Shown one piece after another: positions 1 to 11,179 of a DNA stretch of 52,500 bases. The notes beneath the pieces were generated by a model that made no database searches, was not told where the DNA came from, and worked only from the letters and a program-made list of their open reading frames with translations. Origin of the DNA: Neocallimastix lanati (nom. inval.) (lineage: Eukaryota > Neocallimastigomycota > Neocallimastigomycetes > Neocallimastigales > Neocallimastigaceae); the NCBI GenBank assembly GCA_016946835.1, contig JACVTC010000086.1, positions 167,501 to 220,000 on the forward strand, read 5' to 3'. Numbering within the stretch: position 1 is the stretch's first letter; each line of letters starts with the position of its first letter. Made by a program: the position numbers and the translations under genes.

Positions 1-141
1 AATTATTATTATTATTAACTATTATTATTATTATCATCAACTATTATTATTATTATTATTATTATTAACTATTATTATTATTATCATCAACTATTATTAT
101 TATTATTATTATTATTAACTATTATTATTATTATCATCAAC

Positions 142-173
<32 letters not shown>

Positions 174-228
174 ATTATTATTATTATTATCATCAACTAT
201 TATTATTATTATTATTATTATCATCAAC

Positions 229-264
<36 letters not shown>

Positions 265-271
265 CATCAAC

Positions 272-312
<41 letters not shown>

Positions 313-510
313 ATTATTATTATTATTATTAACTATTATTATTATTATCATCAACTATTATTATTATTATTATTACTATCATCAACTATTATTATTATTA
401 TCATCAACTATTATTATTATCATTACTATCATCAACTATTATTATTATAATTACTATCATCAACTATTATTATTATAATTACTATCATCAACTATTATTA
501 TTATTATTAC

Positions 511-547
<37 letters not shown>

Positions 548-633
548 TATTATTATCATCATCAACTATTATTATTATTATTATTAACTATTATTATTAT
601 TATTAACTATTATTATTATTATTATTATTATTA

Positions 634-690
<57 letters not shown>
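1..690. repeat. (ATT)n array with CATCAAC interruptions
   Basis: Almost pure (ATT)n interrupted at intervals by ATTAACT and ATCATCAACT variants. The first ~150 bases repeat as a longer unit of about 50-54 bases (one AACT plus one CATCAACT variant per unit), so this is a higher-order array rather than a plain trinucleotide run. It begins at the window edge and may extend further left. Confidence 0.95.
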
Positions 691-692
<2 letters not shown>

Positions 693-800
693 TTATTTTA
701 TTTTATTTTTATGCATTTTTTCTTTGCCTATTTCATTTCAATTTTCTATTTCGCCTTAACCATCATAAAAAATTTTAATTTATATATATAAACTAAAATT

Positions 801-840
<40 letters not shown>

Positions 841-1200
841 ATTTTGATATATTTAATATAGTTTTTTACACAAAAAATTAAAAAAATTCTAAATATATAT
901 TATTAAATTATTATTTGTTTCAAATAAAAGGGTTAGGTTATATAGTCTTTTAAATAAATAAATAAATAAATAATTAATTAATTAATTATTACTTAGTATT
1001 ATAAATTATTATTTATAAACCTTTTCACTCTTTTTTAATTTTTTTCTTCATTTTAGCCCTATTAGTCAAATATAGTTAAATTTTTTTTTTTTCTTTAGGA
1101 CATGCATAAAAAATAATAAATTAATAAAATAATTAAAAGAAAAAAAAGTTTATTTAGGACATTAAGTATTTTGTTAACCCTAAAAATAAAAAATTATTAC
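691..1200. other. Gene-free AT-rich stretch
   Basis: Contains an (AT)n run near 807-838, short AAAT/TTAA runs near 955-985 and no open frame of note. No gene, RNA or element is seen. Confidence 0.7.
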
Positions 1201-1201
1201 T

Positions 1202-1310
1202 ACATATTATATATTATATATTATATATTATATATTATATATTATATATTATATATTATATATTATATATTATATATTATATATTATATATTATATATTA
1301 TATACTATAT
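1202..1310. repeat. Heptanucleotide array (ATATTAT)n
   Basis: About 15 perfect copies of a 7-bp A/T unit, ending in a variant TATACTATATATTG. It is directly followed by another array of different unit. Confidence 0.9.
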
Positions 1311-1334
1311 ATTGATATGACCATTGAATATAAC

Positions 1335-1535
1335 TCTATTATTATTATTATTATATATCATCTTATTATTATATATCATTTTATTATTATTATTATATAT
1401 CATCTTATTATATATCATTTTATTATTATTATTATTATTTATCATTTTATAATTATGTATCATTTTATTATTATTATTATATATCATCTTATTATATATC
1501 ATTTTATTATTATTATTATTATATAACATTTTAAT
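1335..1535. repeat. Minisatellite of TATATATCAT and (ATT)n blocks
   Basis: Alternating ATATATCATCTT / ATATATCATTTT and (ATT)3-5 blocks. Both strands stay open across it (69 and 74 codons), but the translations are pure I/Y/N/K/M/H repeat, so it is not coding. Confidence 0.85.
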
Positions 1536-2935
1536 TATTATTTTTATTTTTTTTTTAATTTTTTTTAATTTATATAATTTTTTTAATATATATATATTTA
1601 ATAATTAAAAAGTATATTTTAAAACTTTAAATACTTTTTTTTTTTTTAAAAAAAAATGTATGAATGCATTCTATAACATTTTTTTTTTATTTCATCTTTT
1701 CATTTTTTTTATACCTACCTATTTTTATATTTTCTAATTATTTAATATTTAATTTTATATTTATTTTATTCATCAAGAGTTATTTTACTTGTTCATATGA
1801 ATGATCGTTCATGTTTCATCCTTTTATTTTCTTTACTATTATTATTATTAATTTAGAATAATATAAATATCATATTCTTTCAGTATTTGAATTTTTATTC
1901 TTTATTTTTTTTATTTATTTTGTTAATAATAATATAATAATAATAATAAATATATATATGTATATATGTATATAAATATGTAAATGATATGCATATATAT
2001 ATCTAATTCATAATTTTTTTATTTTATTATTATTTTTTCTATTTTTCTTATTTTAACATAATTTTATTAAATTGGTAATCCAAACATAATTTTTTCAAAG
2101 ATTATTATTTTTTTCCGTTTTTCTTATTTTAACATATATTTCCTCTTTGCTATGCTGTTTGTCAAAATATTATCTTATAGTGTACTTCTTAAAATATAGT
2201 ATTCACATATTATATTTATTTATATTAGACAATAATAATATATTTAATGCATTAATAACTTTTACATTAAATGATAAATATACTATACTAAAAATTTTTT
2301 ATATATTTTTAATAAAAAAATTTTTTATTATATAAATATATTTATTAATAGTATTAAAATTATCAAATATTATTTAAAGTAACTCTAATTATTATTTTTA
2401 TTATTTTATTACCTAGTATTGAAAAGAAAAAGAAAAAGAAAAAAAAAACATTTTTTTATATAAAAATTTTATAATAGAGTTTTTTGAAAAAAAGGTGGTT
2501 TGCTCACTGTTTTAGGAGTTAAAAAGAAATATATATATTTTAATATATGAGTAGAATATCGAAAAAAAATTAAAAAAAAAAAACGAAATAGAAAAATAAG
2601 ATATATCTTGACTATATAAATAGTTATTTTTTTAAAAGCAAATATAATATAAATAAAAAATAAACATAGTAAATGATAAGATTAATTGGTCAAATTATGA
2701 ATTATAATGATTTTAGTCTATATTTAAAAATAAATATAAATATATAAATAAATATAAAAAAAATAAAATAAAATATTAACTTATGTAAATTAAGTGGACT
2801 TTTTTTTTATTTTCATTTTATTTTATTTAATTTTTTATTTTTTCAAAAAAAAATTTTATTTTATTATTAAAAAAAATATTAACAACATTAAAATTAAATT
2901 TATTAATATATTATTCCATTATTTATAACTCAATT
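1536..2935. other. Gene-free AT-rich stretch
   Basis: Homopolymer T and A runs and low-complexity AT. An open frame of 62 codons at 2147-2335 has no recognisable domain, so I do not call it. Nothing else is seen. Confidence 0.65.
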
Positions 2936-3312
2936 ATTCAATTATTTAATTATTCAATTATTTAATTATTTATTATTTATTATTTATTATTTATTATTTA
3001 TTATTTATTATTTATTATTTATTATTTATTATTTATTATTTAATTATTTATTATTTATTATTTATTATTTATTATTTAATTATTTATTATTTATTATTTA
3101 TTATTTATTATTTAATTATTTATTATTTAATTATTTATTATTTATTATTCAATTATTTATTATTCAATTATTATTTATTATTTATTATTTATTATTTAAT
3201 TATTTATTATTTATTATTTATTATTTATTATTTATTATTTATTATTTATTATTTATTATTTATTATTTATTATTTATTATTTATTATATATTATTTATTA
3301 TATATTATTCAA
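2936..3312. repeat. Heptanucleotide array (TTATTTA)n
   Basis: Roughly 50 copies of a 7-bp unit TTATTTA with scattered TTATTCAA and TTATTTAA variants. The same unit on the same strand makes the array at 28.0-28.5 kb. Confidence 0.93.
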
Positions 3313-4906
3313 TTATTTTATTATAATTATTTGAATATACTATTATTTATTACTATTATTATTTGAATATATTAATTGTATTAAAGTTTTATATATTAAA
3401 TTTATTAATTTTTTTTTTTTTTAAAAAATCTTTAAAAATATTAAAAAATAAAGTTTTTTGATTTTCACTCAACGTTGGACGTTTCAATTAATAAATTTTC
3501 TGTAGAATTTGATTTTTGGGATATTCAACATATTAAAATATATTAAATATATTAAATTGAATTAAGAAAAAATTTTTTTGTAATAGACTATTAGTATTTT
3601 TTATATAATAATAAGATTTTTTTTATTACTATTAAATAATAAATATCATTAACATCATTAATATTAAAATTTATTAATATTATTGTTCTTGCTATTTGTC
3701 ATTTATAAGTAATTAGAATAATTATTTTTCTAAGCTAATTATAGTATTTATGACTATTAGTATTCATTATTATTATTATTTATATTAGTTATCATATTTC
3801 TTTTTAGAAAAAGTACTCTATTCATCTATTAAGGTTCTAAGGTTCTATTATTTTTTAATATATAAAAGAATTTTATTGTTGTCAGAATTAAACACTGAAT
3901 TAGTTATCTTGTGTAAAAACATGAAATAGTAAATTAAAAATTTTGTATTTTATTATTAATATTTTTTTTTTATGTTATTATAATAAACTATGCTTTTTAC
4001 TAATAAATATATTAAAAGAAGAAAAATCAATATTACATTATTTTCTATCTATCTAACGGTTATAAAATCCCCCTTTTCTTTTCTTTTCTTTTTTTCTTAT
4101 ATTGGGATAGGATAATCATATTAGTAAAAAAAAAGAAGTTTTGTTGGATAAAATATATATATATATAATTTTTTTTTTTTTTTTTTTTGAAAAGAAAAAA
4201 ACTTTATTTATATCTGATGGAGGAGGAAGATGTATTATTTTCTAAAACTACAAATAAAATAAAAAAAATATCACATTACTTTCATTTGAAAAATAAAAAT
4301 AAAAATAGAAATAAAAGAAAAAAAAAACGATAAGATAATACAATGATGATATTTATTTAATTTATTATATATATATATATATAATTAATTTGAATGGGAA
4401 AAGGAATGCGATTACTAATTAGAGGATGGTATTCTACTCTACCTATGTACATTATTAACAAGTAATTCAATAGTAATTTAAGTATTATTAGTAAATAAAA
4501 CCATTATAGAGAATTATATATATATATATTCTTTGATATCTTATTATTAAAAAGAATGTTTCTTCTTCTTCTTCTTCTTCTTCTTCTTATTATTATTATT
4601 ATTATTATTATTATATCAATTAACAATTATTTATTATTATAGTAATAATTATTATAATTTTTACTACTACTAATATTATTATTATTATTATTATTATCAT
4701 AATTAACCTTTAAAGCATTGCTGTTAATAATTATTATTATACAATAAATAATAGATTGATACCTATTACAAATAAGTATGTAATAATCAAAAAAAAAAAA
4801 AAAAATAAAAAATAAAAAAATAAATATGTATATATATTTATAGATTTTTCTTTTTGTTTCAAAAAAAAAAAAAGTACTATAATAATACACTATATTCCTT
4901 TCTTCT

Positions 4907-4950
<44 letters not shown>

Positions 4951-5107
4951 TATTTAATTTGAAAAAGATCATAATATAACACTAAGCCATTATATTTTTT
5001 ATTTTAAATTTTTTTTCTAGTTTTAACAAATATTTACCATTAAAGTCATTCATTATATATTAAATATTTAATATCTGAATACCTCATTTAAATTAAATAT
5101 TTATTTT

Positions 5108-5141
<34 letters not shown>

Positions 5142-5170
5142 TCTTTTCTTTCTTTTTTTTTTTTTTTTTA
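3313..5170. other. Gene-free stretch with short microsatellites
   Basis: Contains a (TTC)n(TTA)n tract at about 4558-4612, a (TTA)n tract near 4675-4696, a pure T run at about 4909-4945 and (AT)n near 5110-5136. The minus-strand frame at 4627-4890 is low-complexity I/Y/N/F and is not called. Nothing gene-like is seen. Confidence 0.65.
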
Positions 5171-5179
5171 TTGTAATAT

Positions 5180-6850
5180 AATTATTCATGATAGTTGGTT
5201 TCAGTAAAAATTGAAGTCATTGTATTAGATTTTATGAAAATAGATAAAATAACCATAATGGTAATAATAACTCATGGACTTAAAAATAATTTTACTAGAC
5301 CAGAACAATTTGGATTCTATAATAAAAGAAGAAAGTGTCAGTTTATTTATTTCAATTCGAGACATTTGTCAAAGGCGTAAAAACGATAATAATAAAGAAA
5401 CTTACCTTGTTTTTCTAGATTTGAAAAAGGCATGTGATTCTGTCCCAATAGGTATAATTTTATATAAATATGATACTTTAGGTGTTAGAGGTAAATGTTA
5501 TCAATTTATAAAAGAAAACTATATTTGACTTACAAAGCCAGTGTTAAAATTGATGATTCATATTCGAAATCTTTTAATATTATGAAAGGAGTTAGATAAG
5601 GTTGCCCACTATCACCAATTCTTTTCAATCTATTTATTAATGACATTTTTAATGATTTTTTTTCAGAACTAGGAATTCCTTTTGGGCGAATTAAGATGTT
5701 GTGGTGGACTCCTTGCAAATAATATTGTTCTATGGGCATTGTCAAGAACTAAGTTAAAAAAAAAATTGTTTAAGAAGGTAAATGAATGGGCTAAATTTAA
5801 TATGATGAATTTTTGGAATTAACAAGTGGGGGCAATAATGGTGATTCGACTAGACACACCTCCTTTTCAAAATAAAAGAGATCTTACTTTTCATCTTCCC
5901 GGTCAACCAATCCCAATAACTAAATGTAATACTTATATATTTAGGTATCCCATTTGATAAAAGCTTATTGTTGAACCCTATTATTAAATTACTTAACACT
6001 TAAAGGTCACCAAAACTCTCTTTTCTGTTAGTAGTTTTTTTTCAAATTCAAAAAATTCCTATTTCATTTAAGAAGATTATAATTAACTCCTATGTGCGTA
6101 GTGAAGTCTCTTTTCTTTGTACCTTTACTTAGTTCAAATAAAGAATGAACAAATAACTACTCAGAAATTAATTAACAAATGAATTAAGATGGATTGCAGG
6201 TTTACACAAAGCCAAATCTTTTATTACTGTATATTCTATTTCAAAAGATTTAAATATATATTCCTCTATTGTTAGTAAAGTATGCTTTGTCTCAAGTCGT
6301 AATGTTTTTGAAAAATGGAAAGATTCAAATTATATTATTTCCTATTTAGTTAATAATATTCCAAAATCTAATTAAAAAAAAATATACATAGACGAAAAGA
6401 AAGTAGAACTCTTAAAAACTTAAACTAGAGAAAAGAGGTAAGTAACGATAAAGAAACCAAGGATTTTTTTTTATTGGAAAAGAGAGATGAAAATCAATTC
6501 TATTAAACCTGAATTTTATGACAAAAAAAAAAAATAAAAAACAGATTCGAAGAAACATCAGATTTTTTTTTATAAAACTTTGTTATGAATATCCTGATCT
6601 TTCATATGGTTTCTATTGGCTATTGAGAGCACGAAGTGGAATATAGATTAGATGTTAGAATTGCTAAAAGCTTCAAAAAAAAAAAATAATAATAATAAAT
6701 CTAAGGATTTCCTAATTTTTTTGTCCCATGTTGTATAAGTAATAAACAAATGGATAAGGCATTGGTTAATTGATTGTTCCATTTGTCAATCCAATTCGTA
6801 GTGAAGTCAATGACAAAATTTTATTCTTATATAACGCTTTTAACCGAGGT
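5180..6850 (+). pseudogene. LINE (non-LTR) reverse transcriptase remnant A
   Basis: Broken reverse-transcriptase gene of a non-LTR retrotransposon. Readable in shifting frames are an upstream block TRPEQFGFYNK (5308-5345), the motif-A block FLDLKKACDSV (about 5412-5444), the motif-B block G-V-R-stop-G-C-P-L-S-P-I-L-F (5588-5625, stop at 5597-5599) and the catalytic motif-C position, where LANN stands at 5712-5723 instead of a Y/FADD box. Further blocks continue to about 6.8 kb (WKDSN, YGFYWL, CSICQ). Several stops and frameshifts make it non-functional. The two catalytic aspartates of motif C are both asparagine codons. The relic at 33.9-35.2 kb on the other strand carries matching downstream blocks and is probably the same family. 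The class is clear from the motif order; the clade is not. Confidence 0.85.
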
Positions 6851-7289
6851 AACCTAACAAATGATAACATTAGTAGAAATAATGATAATAGTAGCAGTAA
6901 TAATAGTAATAGTAATAGTTGTTATAGTAGTAATTAGTTATAATAATATTAGTAATTATCAATAATATTAGGTAATAGTATTGAAAATAATGTGTAGGTT
7001 TAATTCTAGTGTATGAAAAAAAAGTGTTAAATTTACTTCTTAGAGGGAAGAAGTATTAATAACAGTACAAGGGAATACCTATCAATAAAAATTGTTTTCC
7101 ATTTAAATTAATAAAATCAAAAATATTACGAATAAACCAATTAAATTACTTTTATTATTAGTTGTTCTATTGGAACTAACAATATTAAAGAATATATTTT
7201 GTAGTCTTGAATAAGTGGATAAAACTAAACTGCATAACTTTATTAATTTTATTGTAGGATTCTAAATCAGTATTAACTTTTAATATTTT
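6851..7289. other. Gene-free stretch between relics
   Basis: Low-complexity (AGT/AAT)n near 6885-6950, then AT-rich unique DNA. No coding signal is recognised. Confidence 0.55.
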
Positions 7290-8817
7290 AATTTATTATT
7301 CTTTTACGGTTTCCTTTTTTTAATTTTATTACCTTTTTGTGTAAACGTCAATGGTTGATACTCTCATTTAAACATCAATTTATAATAATTTATTTGATCC
7401 TTAAATCCATCAGAAAAAATTTATTTTTCTTAATAGCTAATTGCATAATCTCTGAACTGAATTAGTAAATCTTGCAAATGGTTCATCATTGTATAATTTA
7501 TTTAATTCAATTAATAATATACCAAAGAAATATCTGTCGGAGACTTTATGATCCATATCAATAATTAAAATTTTTATTTTCTTCTAATTATATATTCTAC
7601 ACTTTGAATATTTATGAATAGATCTACAAAGTTCAATTGGAAGCTCTTCTTCAAGGAACATTACTACTTTAATCAATGATAATACTTTGCAGAAATTCAC
7701 ATTTTCCATAAATAATTTGAATTTAGTGGGTGTAGTATCAATGAATTCTACATTATTCTCAATAATGAATTTTTTTTTGTTAACAACTCTGTATCATTAT
7801 TCAAGATATCATCTACTAGTATTATTTTGAGTCCATGAACTAAACTAAATGTAATTTCATAATGAGAAATATCAAATGAAAAACTACTTATTGATAAAAC
7901 GTTATAGATATTTTTTTCTTTAATTTTTATTTCGTATAAAACAATTTCTTTCTTTTTTACTTTTCTTTCCTTCGAATTTTCTTATGTAATTATAAATAAT
8001 AAAAAAAAGTGATTAATTAAAACTCCTTTCGGTCTTCCTTCAGTTCCAGATGTGAAAAAAAAATGTAGCAAATATCTTCAGGTTAATTGATATTTCTTAT
8101 TTTTTTTTTATTATTATTTATAATTATGACTTCTCTAAATTATACATTTTGATATCCATAATTTTGTATATTATATATAATATCTTGTTTATGATAGTAA
8201 AGAATTAATTTAGGATTAGCTTCTTCTAAAATTTATTGGATGCAATCAACTGATAATTTTTTTTATCGTTTGGTAAAATGGTACCACCTACTTTTGAATT
8301 CATATATCACAACCATACTTATTATATAATAATATGCTCTATCATAAATTACTGAAACAATATCATTTCTCTCAATACCAATGACATCTCTTAAATAATG
8401 GGCAAGAGAATTACGTCATTTTATTCAATTCTCTGTAACTAATTTTTATTGGTAATAGCACATCTATGAGGGTATTTTTTTTTTAGCAATTTTTAATAAA
8501 TTCCACATCATAAAAGTTAATTACATTTTTCTTCATATCTATTAGTATTGACTACTTCAATTATTCTTTCGTTTTTCTTCCTTTTGGTATATATTCAATT
8601 TCATTTAAAATTATCATTATAATTTTAAATATGGTTAATGATTTCAATGTACGAAATCAATAATATTATTAATAATATGGCTTTCCTAAAGATTACTATT
8701 ATAATTTATAGAAACTAAATAACCAAATAGTTATTGTCCTCTTCATCAACACTAAATATAATATCAAATTTTGAATTATCTTCTTCATATAACGAAAATG
8801 TTTTTTTTTTTTTTTGG

Positions 8818-8849
<32 letters not shown>

Positions 8850-9330
8850 CTTCTGAAAAAATATTGAATATTTTTTGAAACTAGATAATGAATTTGTTAT
8901 TGATTTTGGTTGGCAAGTAAAAAAAAATTATTGAGATCTGTTTTAAGTTTAATTCTTGACTTCAATTCAGAAAAATGATATATCTTGATCATTAAACATG
9001 TTCGTTTAAAATTTTTCATATTTTCTTTAATTAATTTTTTAAATGATAAATTGTCATTGTCATATTTTAATATAATAATGGTGCGTGTATTGACAAATAT
9101 ACCAAGCATATTTTCAGTGTAACTAATATTTCTATTGACAACAACAATGGATGAATAGATAAAGTCTTGTCCACTGTACTTTAATAAAACGTATCCATAA
9201 ACACTTAAGAAAAAGGCCTTTTTACTGACTTTATTTTTCTTAACATAATTATTAATTATTTTTGGACTTATTTTTGTCTATCTTTCTGGCAATTTCTTCT
9301 ATATTAATTTTAGAACTATTTCTATTTAGC
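7290..9330 (-). pseudogene. NRPS relic, part 2 (C - A - partial C)
   Basis: Decayed non-ribosomal peptide synthetase read on the minus strand. From high to low coordinate: the second half of a condensation domain (YSGQDFIYS, then MLGIFVNT, about 9210-8890); a C-to-A linker and adenylation-domain start (RNSLAHYLRDVIGIERND, about 8425-8370); the adenylation signature A3 read without a break as TSGTEGRPKGVLINH (8053-8009); the later A-domain block SSFSFDISHYEITFSLVHG (about 7880-7825); and then, without the rest of the A domain or a carrier domain, a condensation-domain block MDHKVSDRYFFG (about 7556-7520), where the HHxxxDG motif would be. There are many stops, frameshifts and a ~20-bp T run, so it cannot make protein. 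The A-domain end and carrier domain are missing at the 7.6-kb junction, which suggests an internal deletion. It belongs with the relic at 11.2-12.8 kb. Confidence 0.8.
8009..8053 (-). other. Adenylation-domain A3 (phosphate-binding) motif
   Basis: Fifteen uninterrupted codons reading TSGTEGRPKGVLINH, the core A3 signature of NRPS and acyl-CoA synthetase adenylation domains. This is the single strongest piece of evidence for the NRPS call. Confidence 0.9.
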
Positions 9331-9394
9331 ATTTCATAATTCTCCTTTTTTTTTTTTTTTTTTGAAATATCTTTTAGATAGTAAAAAATATTAC

Positions 9395-10745
9395 CAGTAC
9401 TCCTTATTTAATAGGTGTTGTAAGTCCTCTTATTGACAGAATTATCCAAGAAACTAAAGAAGATGAAACAACAAAGGATATTTATTTATACTTCAGTCTA
9501 AATAACGCTAATCAAGGATACTATTATCGTCTATTTAGAAAAATGAAAAAAAAAAAAAAAAAAATCAAAATTAAAAATAATATAATTTTATACAATAATC
9601 TGATTTATGTTCCAGTTTCTTTACGTTTATAGGAATATTAAATAGATATCATCATAAACCCACTACTGGACATTTAGGTATTCGAAGAACAGAAAAATAT
9701 TAATTTCTCGTAATTTTCGATGGTCGAAGATACATGAAGATATAACAAAAATTTGTTAACTCTTGTAAACAATGTTCAAGAAATAAAGTTAGTAGTAGAC
9801 ACGTGAGATATGATTTATTAGGACTTTTAGCAGTTTCTTTTCGTCCTTGGAAATCAATTGAAATAGATTTTTTATGCGGACTTCCTGAATCCAAGAAACA
9901 TACAGTGATTATGGTTGATGTAGATCGTTTTTTCAAAAATGATTCATTTTAATATCTTTTAAAGAAATGCCAAATGCGGAAGAAACAGTTAAAGCTTTTA
10001 TAAAAAAAAAAGTATTTAGATTACATGGTTTTACCAGAAGATATATATACTGATGGAGATTCACAATTTTACCTGTGCATTATGGCTTGAACTTATGGTA
10101 AAACTTGGAATTTAATCAAAAAAATTGCTACTATTGATCATCATGAAAAATAGTTGGACAAGTACAATGTTGTAATTCGTTCATTGAACAATATTTAAGA
10201 TGTAAGATGTTATTCAAGAGCTTTTTTTTTCCATGATGACTGGATTGAATGGCTTCATCTCGCAGAATTTGTTTTATAATAATACTATTAATGAATCTAC
10301 CAAACAAACCTCCTTTTTTTATTAATTATGGTTTCAATCCATCAATCGATGATGTTTTCTTATTAAATGATACTAATTCTAAATTAAGATATATTCAAAA
10401 TGTAAGTGATAACTTTCCTTTAGTAAAAGAAGTGCTGCTTCCTGCACAGAACTTATATAAAAGACAAGCTGACAAGAAAGAAATAGTCGCTCCAAAACTT
10501 AAAAGAAAACCAAAAAGTTTGGATTAATGCCCTTCCAGCTTTTGCTACTACTGAAAATCAAAAACTTGCCCCATGCATGTATGGTTCTTCTAAAGTTTTA
10601 GAAGTTTTACCTAATGGTAATTATTTATAAAATTGACATTTCGAAATCACCTTTCCCAAAAACATCACCTAATTTTCCATATTTCTGAGTTAGAACCATA
10701 TATATCTACTCCAGAATCATTTAAAAATAGGAAAAAAATATAATA
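9395..10745 (+). pseudogene. Ty3/gypsy-type integrase remnant
   Basis: Fragment of an LTR-retrotransposon pol gene. In order: an H2C2 zinc block (RYHHKPTTGHLGIRR, from about 9643, and CKQCSR near 9760); the integrase core start SIEIDFLCGLP with the first catalytic Asp at 9866-9868; TDGDSQF with the second Asp at 10052-10054; the position of the third acidic residue reads IDHHEK; then the conserved AEFVL/NNTINESTKQ and GFNPS block (10261-10345); and a tail ISELEPYIS (about 10680-10708) typical of the end of gypsy integrases. A 92-codon open frame (10249-10527) is the longest surviving piece. Stops and frameshifts occur throughout. No protease or reverse transcriptase and no LTRs are seen. It lies on the plus strand inside the minus-strand NRPS relic. 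Confidence 0.82.
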
Positions 10746-11108
10746 GATCAATTGAAATTTAGTTTCGTTATTGACAAAATTTATTCTAAATTCAATTTTA
10801 TTATTAAAATAAATATTAGGAATATTAGAAACAAAAGGGTTTGGACTAATTTATTAAAGATAATTTAAGTTAATTTAACCCTTAAGAAATTGATAAAAGT
10901 AACTTGAAGAAAAATAACGATAACTGGACAAATAATGGAAATTTCTCGTCAAAAATATATTCATTAGAAAACTGTGACTATGATCTATAACCCTAACCCA
11001 TAAATCAAACATTTTTCTGTAGTATTCAATTTGCTATTGGTATAATCTATTTATTTCAAAGGATCCTTTACAAAAAAAAAAATAATTAAAAATAAAAAAT
11101 AAAAAATA

Positions 11109-11145
<37 letters not shown>

Positions 11146-11179
11146 AATAACTTTTCAATTGATTCCATAAGTTTTTTTT
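10746..11179. other. Gene-free stretch
   Basis: AT-rich DNA with a poly(A) run at about 11111-11142, which could be the end of an inserted element. A short AACCCTAACCC stretch near 10990 is not a telomeric array. Nothing coding is recognised. Confidence 0.5.

Noticed and set aside
1-690. CATCAACT units spaced in (ATT)n as a CRISPR-like array
   Set aside because: Spacers are themselves repeat DNA of varying length; eukaryotic microsatellite.
2147-2335. 62-codon plus-strand frame
   Set aside because: AT-driven composition (L/I/Y/F/N/K), no domain, no splice or conservation evidence.
10985-11000. AACCCTAACCC telomere-like stretch
   Set aside because: Fewer than two repeat units and no array; chance or part of a relic.
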